NCBI RefSeq assembly: GCF_004119455.1
Contig: NZ_NRQT01000003.1
Coordinates: 124,001-188,000, forward strand
Source: Chryseobacterium sp. CH25
Lineage (GTDB): Bacteria > Bacteroidota > Bacteroidia > Flavobacteriales > Weeksellaceae
Length of the DNA: 64,000 nt
Reading direction: 5' to 3'
Shown here: one piece after another, positions 58,565-64,000 of the stretch
How positions within the stretch are numbered: position 1 is the first letter of the stretch
Layout: each line of letters opens with the position of its first letter
Made by a program: the position numbers and the translations under genes
The notes under the pieces: model-generated
Told to the model about the DNA's origin: nothing
The model's input: the letters and a program-made list of their open reading frames with translations, nothing else
Database searches by the model: none

Positions 58565-60151
58565 TTAAATGGCAACAATTATTAATTTGGAATCTTGAAC
58601 CACCATCTCTTCCAAACAATTTTCAAGCCATGGATATCCTTCATCTGAAAAGAATACACTAAAGTTGAAAACTCTTTCCTGCCACGTTTTGGAAGGATGT
58701 ACATCTAAAAACAGATTTTCAAGCCTTTCCAACAATTCACTCTGTTTTATTTTTTCTGCATGAAGAAGACGCTTTTTCATTCTTTTAAATGATTTCAGCT
58801 GTCTTACTTCTTCAGCTTTCACCATATTTCCGAAGGATTTCTCAGTGGTTTCTGCAGATATTTTTAACTCAGCGAAATCATTAATCAGTATTTCCTCTTT
58901 CTTATTCAGTAATTCTAAAATAGGATTATCTGTTAAAATCTTACGGTTCGTAATTGTCGTAAAATTCTGAAAAAAATCTTCTATAGTAAGATCCAACTTT
59001 TGAATTTTTCCTAAAGTCTTCTCTTTAAGAAAAAGCATAGAGTTTCTTGGAATCAGAATAGGAAAAGGGATATTTAATTTTGAGAAGTAATCTTTAAGTT
59101 CCAGCCAATACATTATTTCAGCATTACCACCAATATAGGCAAGGTTTGGCAATACTTTTTCCTGATATACCGGACGCATTAAAGCATTTGGACTGAATTT
59201 TTCAGGATGATTTTCAAGTTCTGCAAGAATTTCCTCTTCTGTAAATTGAGTATTGGTATCTACAACAAAATATTTCTGTCCGTTAAAATCAATTCTATCT
59301 CTCGTTTCAGAAAGGTAAAAAAGATTAATTTCACGAGGGTTCACCTGTACTTTCCCATACTTTTCAGTCAGGAAATCTACTTTATCTTTTGAAGTTTTCT
59401 GTAAACTGAAATGAAGGAGCTCATCTTTAAAAACTTCTTTTATCTGTTCTTTAAGCTCTCTTGAATCACCATCCAGTATCAGTAATCCGAATTCTGAAAA
59501 AAGACGGTTCACCAAAATCTGAATAGCCTGCGTCAAAGTATTTCCAACTTTATAGGCTTCTTTAAGCATTAAGATCAATTCTGTACCGAAAACTGAATCT
59601 TTGAATTCTTTTTCAAATTCAGAGATAAAGTAAGTATCATTAATCTTGATTCTGCCTACAGGTCCACCGGTTTTTTCATTAATTTCATAATAATTATTTT
59701 CCGTTTTAAAATGGTTGATTTCAGCAAAATCATGATCTTCAGAAGCCATCCAATATACCGGAACAAAATTAAAATCCGGAAAGTGTTCTTTAAGATAGGT
59801 ACAGGTTTTAACCGTCTGCAAAATTTTATAGACAAAGAAAACAGGCCCAGAAAACAGGTTCAGCTGATGTCCTGTGGTAATGGTAAAGGTGTTAGGCAAC
59901 TTTAGATTATCAATATTTTCTTTCTGTTTTGATGAAAGAGTAAGGCCTGACAGCTGCTTTGTAAATACATCAGATAAAATATTCCTCTGCTCTGAAGAAA
60001 AGGAATCTTTTTTAAGATGAATCTGCTGGCTAAAATGCTCTACAGAAAATGTTTTATTTTCAAAACCCTCAATATTCTGATTCAAAAAATCTTTTACTAA
60101 TTGAGGTATGCTTTCTATATCATTAAATGATATTTTATTAATTGTTTTCAA
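58565..60151 (-). CDS. bshC: Bacillithiol biosynthesis cysteine-adding enzyme
   Basis: 528 residues. BshC joins cysteine to glucosaminyl-malate, the last step of bacillithiol synthesis. The family pattern is seen in TITTGHQLNLFSGPVFFVYK near 92-111, VPVYWMASEDHDFAEIN, MRPVYQEKVLPNLAYIGGNA, and ending FSDEGYPWLENCLE. It lies 12 bp after the porin gene and 38 bp before the LysM gene. bshA and bshB are not in the window. Confidence 0.93.
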   Translation of the reverse strand: MKTINKISFNDIESIPQLVKDFLNQNIEGFENKTFSVEHFSQQIHLKKDSFSSEQRNILSDVFTKQLSGLTLSSKQKENIDNLKLPNTFTITTGHQLNLFSGPVFFVYKILQTVKTCTYLKEHFPDFNFVPVYWMASEDHDFAEINHFKTENNYYEINEKTGGPVGRIKINDTYFISEFEKEFKDSVFGTELILMLKEAYKVGNTLTQAIQILVNRLFSEFGLLILDGDSRELKEQIKEVFKDELLHFSLQKTSKDKVDFLTEKYGKVQVNPREINLFYLSETRDRIDFNGQKYFVVDTNTQFTEEEILAELENHPEKFSPNALMRPVYQEKVLPNLAYIGGNAEIMYWLELKDYFSKLNIPFPILIPRNSMLFLKEKTLGKIQKLDLTIEDFFQNFTTITNRKILTDNPILELLNKKEEILINDFAELKISAETTEKSFGNMVKAEEVRQLKSFKRMKKRLLHAEKIKQSELLERLENLFLDVHPSKTWQERVFNFSVFFSDEGYPWLENCLEEMVVQDSKLIIVAI

Positions 60152-60163
60152 CCTGTATCGTTT

Positions 60164-62101
60164 TTAGTTGAACAAATACCATACGATCCCGATATTCAAT
60201 CTGAAATCATAGACCGGATAATGTGGAAATGCGTATGCTTTGTTAGTAGAAATAACAGTTCCTATCTGCTGCCCTTCTATGAAAAAGAACATTTTTTTCA
60301 CTTTCATATTAATGTATAGATCAGCAATTGGCTGTCCTCCAATAGAGAATGAATTAGTTCCAGGAAGTATATATTCATTAAGAACAGGGAAATATTCTCT
60401 AGAATTAAATTTAGAGAAATAATATACTTTAAGCCCTGCCTGAATTTCCGCAGCTTTTTTAAAGGCCTGTGTCTGATAGAAGAAATTGGCTCTTCCTACA
60501 AAACTTGGCATTGGAAGCAGATTTTTATTAGTTAATGCATTTTGGAAATGCAGTCTCGTATTCAAATGGAATTTCCCGTAACTGAAAGTAGCATCACCTC
60601 CAATCTGAGAAATATTCAGTGAATTTTCACTTTGTTTTGGTGTGTAATTACTGTCAAAATAAGTATAATTATCAATTCTGAAATAATTCGCAAAAAGTTC
60701 TGTTTTAAACCACTTCAGGTTAATACTTCCCCCAAGCTCCATCACAGATTGGTTCTTCGCATTTTCAAGATAATAATTGAAGTTATTATAAATAGAAGTA
60801 TTCAACAAGTAGTTAAATGATGGATAAGCGCTCTGGAAGTTTACTTTTGCGTTTACAAAATAATCCTTTATCGGTTCAAACTTCAGGTTATTTGTAGTTC
60901 TTAAGTAACTTTTAAACTGACTTCCGTTTGAAAATTCAAGGAATGAATTAAGTTGAATTTTATCCCAAAGTTTCACCTGCAGATTTCCTACAGCACCAAT
61001 TCTGTTTTCCTTAAGCTCAGCAGGAAAAGGCACCCCATCGAGTGCTACTAAATTATCGATTCCAAATTTAAGCATCTGGTAACGGACTCCTGCATCTAAC
61101 TTGAATTTTTCATTATCGAAAACTAAGCTCAAAGTATTGCTCAGATTGCTGGAATATTTTTTGGTTGTTAAAGGAAATCCACTGACTAGCTCTGTAGCAT
61201 CTTTATACCAATATCCTTCCAAGGCACCCTGATTGTAGTAGTATTTATTCCCTAGGTGGAAAATAGTATGTCTTATACGGAATGGGAACTTTTCAGCGTT
61301 GAAAGGTGTAAACTGATGGCTCAGATAATATCTTCTGTAAGCGAATTGAGAACTCGTTGAAGCCAGATTAACCTGAGCATTCTGTCTGTTTTTATAATTG
61401 CTGTCTCCACTCTGAAACAGGTTATCTTCAGTAATTCCCCCACTTTCCTGGTTGTTAACATTTTGATGAAGGTAATGCGTAAACAATTCATAGTTTCCAC
61501 TTTTCGAAACGTAATGTCCGGAGAATATGGTATTGTTGTTCGCAGCCAGGGAATTTCTGTAAAGCCCCTGTGAACGAAGTCCCATATATTCTATGGCAAA
61601 ATTGAATCTTTTCCCAATATTCTGAGTGTAGGTAGATCTTAGCGCAGCACCGTTTCTCATTGCATTATGATAGATAAATGTTGCCGTAGGTGTCTTCACA
61701 TCGTAGTACTTTACATCATTTGCTCCCAGGATCATATATGCTTTATTGGAAGGTAATAAAGATAAGTTCTGTTCTGGATTCACTTCAAATACAAGAGGAT
61801 TAAAACCCGATCCGATATTGGCAGGCTGTACTCTTCCGAAATTATCATTGTTATTATATTGTGAAAAAATATACGTTTTATCAAAAGTCATTACTGTATC
61901 AAAAACTTTCTTCTCTGAGAACTGAGTCTGATATTGGTAATCATTGATGGTAGGTTTAAAAATTTTTAAGGAATCTTTCTTCCCGGAGTCTATCACCAGA
62001 GTATCTTCCGGTTTCTTGGATGTTTGGGCATCTTCTGTTTTAACAACCTGTGCATTGGCAGCGAATCCGAAGAAAGTGATTATGAAAAGGATATACTTCA
62101 T
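60164..62101 (-). CDS. Putative outer membrane porin
   Basis: 645 residues. A signal peptide (ILFIITFFGFAANAQ) is followed by many alternating beta strands, with short segments such as FNFAIEYMGLRSQGLYRNS, YELFTHYLHQNVNNQ, LSLVFDNEKFKLDAGVRYQM and the final strand VYDFRLNIGIVWYLFN, ending in an aromatic residue two from the end. This is the putative porin family common in Flavobacteriia. No plug domain or TonB box is present. It is the first gene of a likely operon with bshC, the LysM gene, fabD and the GHMP kinase. Cargo unknown. Confidence 0.8.
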   Translation of the reverse strand: MKYILFIITFFGFAANAQVVKTEDAQTSKKPEDTLVIDSGKKDSLKIFKPTINDYQYQTQFSEKKVFDTVMTFDKTYIFSQYNNNDNFGRVQPANIGSGFNPLVFEVNPEQNLSLLPSNKAYMILGANDVKYYDVKTPTATFIYHNAMRNGAALRSTYTQNIGKRFNFAIEYMGLRSQGLYRNSLAANNNTIFSGHYVSKSGNYELFTHYLHQNVNNQESGGITEDNLFQSGDSNYKNRQNAQVNLASTSSQFAYRRYYLSHQFTPFNAEKFPFRIRHTIFHLGNKYYYNQGALEGYWYKDATELVSGFPLTTKKYSSNLSNTLSLVFDNEKFKLDAGVRYQMLKFGIDNLVALDGVPFPAELKENRIGAVGNLQVKLWDKIQLNSFLEFSNGSQFKSYLRTTNNLKFEPIKDYFVNAKVNFQSAYPSFNYLLNTSIYNNFNYYLENAKNQSVMELGGSINLKWFKTELFANYFRIDNYTYFDSNYTPKQSENSLNISQIGGDATFSYGKFHLNTRLHFQNALTNKNLLPMPSFVGRANFFYQTQAFKKAAEIQAGLKVYYFSKFNSREYFPVLNEYILPGTNSFSIGGQPIADLYINMKVKKMFFFIEGQQIGTVISTNKAYAFPHYPVYDFRLNIGIVWYLFN

Positions 62102-62142
62102 TATTCATTATTGTACAGCAAAAATAAGAAATAATAGTAAAT

Positions 62143-62169
62143 AAAAAACCCCTGCTTAGAGCAGGGGTT
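62143..62169 (-). terminator. Terminator of the second SusCD operon
   Basis: AACCCCTGCT pairs with AGCAGGGGTT around a three-base loop; on the minus strand T residues follow. It lies 24 bp after the SusD stop. Confidence 0.92.
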
Positions 62170-62192
62170 GTATATAATATGATCATTATAGA

Positions 62193-63656
62193 TTAATAAC
62201 CAGGATACTGTTGAACATTTGGGTTAGCATTCTGTTCCTGTAATGGAACAGGTAAAGCCTGAAATTCTTTCATACCCGGACTTAAAGTAACTGTAGTTTG
62301 TGGATTAGTAAACCCTCTACCATTTCTTTTCAAGTCGTTATATCTAAATCCTTCAAGGAAGAATTCCATATTCTTTTGCTTCAAGATCTCATCCAGAAGA
62401 GCTGTTCCTGTTCCTGCAAATACATAACTAGGATCTCTATAAGTACTTACCCAAGCAACTAATTTAGTTAAAGCAGAAGACGGATTAGTATAATATAAAG
62501 CTTCCAATTGGTTAAATACAGCTTCTGTTTTTCTCATGACGATAATATCCTGATCCGGTGTAGTGTATTTTTTTACATCTACTGGCTTAGGATTATCAGG
62601 GAAAGTTGTAATACTTGGTGCTCCAATACCTGTTAAACTGTACCAAGCATTCTTTCTAACGTCCGTCGCACTGTATTGATTATAAAATGCTCTGGTTGCA
62701 AAACTCTGTCTGTATCTTCCTCCTGAATACCAAGTTGCTGTGATACCATCATTGGCACCTGGCTGATCGTTAGGAGTATATTGAAGTTCAAAGATTGTTT
62801 CCGGCTGCCCTTCTGCAGTAAAGAAACTAGCTACTCCACTTGCAGGTAAAAGAGTATAGTTTGCATTATCCAATACTTTCTGGCTATATAGATTTGCATT
62901 AGCATAATCTTTAATAGAAAGATAATATCTAGAATACATCATATCCAATGCTGCCTTACCTAAAAGATTAGTTTTTCCACTAGTACTTTCATTTACATCA
63001 TGAATATTCTGAGCAGCATTTAAATCGGATTTAATCTGATCATATACTGCCTGTACAGAAGATCTTGATAACTTTTGAGAAGGGTCATATTTTAATGCAA
63101 TAGGAACTCCTAAGCTTTGGTTTGCTCCTCCTACATTATCAGCAAAGAAAGTAATCAAAGTATGGTAGCACATTGCTCTCACTAAGTGAGCCTGAGCAAA
63201 TAAGTTTTCTGGTGTTTGTGGATCTGTTGTTATATCATCGCTGATTGTACCTTCTTTACTAATGATATAATTGGCATTGGCAATAATCTTATATAGAGAA
63301 TTCCACAATGTCTGAATATCCCCACTTTGTCTTACAAAGAAAGTTAACGTAGGTTGTCTGGTAGCTGAGAATCTATTAGAGTTACGTAAACTTACAAAAC
63401 CATTATCTGCTAACAATTCGTTTAATGTAGGAATCAATGCACCATAAGAGTTCTGAGAACCATCATTATTGGTTTGCATTAAATGATATAGTCCCTTAAC
63501 TGCAATTTCTAATGTCTTTTCATTGTTAATAGCTGTTTCTGTTGGTGGATTTACCGGATTTTCCTGCTTCAAAAACCCTTCCTCCCCACAAGATGTCACT
63601 AATAAACCTAAACTGACAACAGCTAATGTATTTATTTTTCTCTTTATATTTTTCAT
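62193..63656 (-). CDS. SusD/RagB-like nutrient-binding lipoprotein, second pair
   Basis: 487 residues. The lipobox is in LGLLVTSC. SusD-type parts: LEIAVKGLYHLMQ, LVRAMCYHTLITFFADNVGG, SVQAVYDQIKSDLNAAQNI, ALDMMYSRYYLSIKDYANAN, and the C-terminal ILKQKNMEFFLEGFRYNDLKR. It pairs with the SusC gene whose 3' end starts 22 bp upstream. The nutrient is unknown; no degradative enzymes are seen in the window. Confidence 0.92.
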   Translation of the reverse strand: MKNIKRKINTLAVVSLGLLVTSCGEEGFLKQENPVNPPTETAINNEKTLEIAVKGLYHLMQTNNDGSQNSYGALIPTLNELLADNGFVSLRNSNRFSATRQPTLTFFVRQSGDIQTLWNSLYKIIANANYIISKEGTISDDITTDPQTPENLFAQAHLVRAMCYHTLITFFADNVGGANQSLGVPIALKYDPSQKLSRSSVQAVYDQIKSDLNAAQNIHDVNESTSGKTNLLGKAALDMMYSRYYLSIKDYANANLYSQKVLDNANYTLLPASGVASFFTAEGQPETIFELQYTPNDQPGANDGITATWYSGGRYRQSFATRAFYNQYSATDVRKNAWYSLTGIGAPSITTFPDNPKPVDVKKYTTPDQDIIVMRKTEAVFNQLEALYYTNPSSALTKLVAWVSTYRDPSYVFAGTGTALLDEILKQKNMEFFLEGFRYNDLKRNGRGFTNPQTTVTLSPGMKEFQALPVPLQEQNANPNVQQYPGY

Positions 63657-63678
63657 AATGTTTAACTATTTAATAAAT

Positions 63679-64000
63679 TTAAAAATCGATTGAAACCCCC
63701 ATAATATACTGTCTCATGTTAGGTTGTGTCTGATCATAAACCCCCATGTTCTCTGAAGTATAAGTCCATGCATTCGAATTCGCTTCTGGATCGAAATATA
63801 ATTTTTTATCAAATGCATACGTCCAAAGGTTTACCCCTCTTACATATACATAAATACCATTAACACCATCAATATTCAAAACGTTCTTAGTAAACTTATA
63901 TCCAAGCTCAACTTGTCTTAAACGAATGTGATCTCCGTCATATAAGAATCTGTCTGAAGCAGCAGTTGAGTTTCTGTTACCTCCAAATACATATTTTGGT
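63679..64000 (-). CDS. SusC-like TonB-dependent transporter, 3' part only
   Basis: Only the C-terminal ~106 residues are in the window; the frame is open to base 64000. The visible part has the SusC barrel end: KYVFGGNRNSTAASDRFLY, DGDHIRLRQVELGYKF, GIYVYVRGVNLWTYA, FDPEANSN, and MRQYIMGVSIDF at the end. It pairs with the following SusD gene. Confidence 0.9.
   Translation of the reverse strand, partial: PKYVFGGNRNSTAASDRFLYDGDHIRLRQVELGYKFTKNVLNIDGVNGIYVYVRGVNLWTYAFDKKLYFDPEANSNAWTYTSENMGVYDQTQPNMRQYIMGVSIDF

Overview
The window looks like a chromosomal segment of a Flavobacteriia member, most likely Chryseobacterium or a close relative (Weeksellaceae). The evidence is AT-rich DNA, no Shine-Dalgarno sites, many TAnnTTTG -7 promoter elements with a TTG about 16-20 nt upstream, SusC/SusD pairs, type IX secretion (T9SS) sorting domains, BshC and an ATP-type PEP carboxykinase. 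No phage, transposase, integrase or CRISPR array was seen. Species assignment is inference.

Region 1 (1-13.4 kb) is mostly housekeeping: a LytTR protein cut by the window edge, a CPBP protease, a SpoU/TrmH methyltransferase, an Ala-rich lipoprotein, a two-gene membrane/lipoprotein unit whose second gene is frameshifted, 5-formyl-THF cyclo-ligase, TrhO, a DegP/HtrA protease, RidA, LptD and a divergent N-acetylmuramoyl-L-alanine amidase. Region 2 (13.4-20.4 kb) holds four tRNA-Glu(UUC) genes around rpsT, then three tandem paralogous secreted proteins with a CxxC...NPxNAxGxNExDYS domain and T9SS tails, and a surface-type protein starting with a VGIGTxxP motif.

Region 3 (20.6-27.7 kb, minus strand) is a vitamin B12 uptake operon. 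A cobalamin riboswitch with its own promoter precedes a BtuB-like TonB receptor, a BtuG-like beta-propeller lipoprotein, a cell-surface lipoprotein and a DUF5074 protein with a T9SS tail. Region 4 (27.8-35.6 kb, minus) is a probable copper acquisition and handling cluster: MbnH-like di-heme peroxidase, MbnP-like lipoprotein, TonB receptor, a FixH/YtkA-like lipoprotein, exported SOD, SCO, a YHS lipoprotein and two small CKGKC proteins. Region 5 (35.8-46.4 kb, minus) is a heavy-metal efflux cluster: P1B ATPase, Fur-family regulator, CDF exporter, bestrophin, RND adaptor, a CzcA-TolC fusion and a small Cys-rich protein. A nearly identical 15-bp inverted repeat, TGCAATGnTATTGCA, lies 13 bp upstream of a -7 element before both the ATPase and the CzcA gene. 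It is probably the operator of the linked Fur-family regulator.

Region 6 (46.6-52.3 kb) has an orphan AT-rich gene and a SusC/SusD pair preceded by what reads as a complete SAM-I (S-box) riboswitch. This predicts that the transporter imports a methionine- or sulfur-related nutrient. Region 7 (52.4-64 kb) holds aroQ, pckA, a probable operon (putative porin, bshC, a LysM protein, fabD and a GHMP kinase broken by a one-base frameshift), and a second SusD with the 3' end of its SusC.

The most notable points are the SAM riboswitch on a SusCD pair, the shared metal-efflux operator, the MbnP/MbnH copper cluster with its small CKGKC/PP-tail proteins, and the tandem T9SS family. All calls come from reading sequence and motifs; no database search was run.
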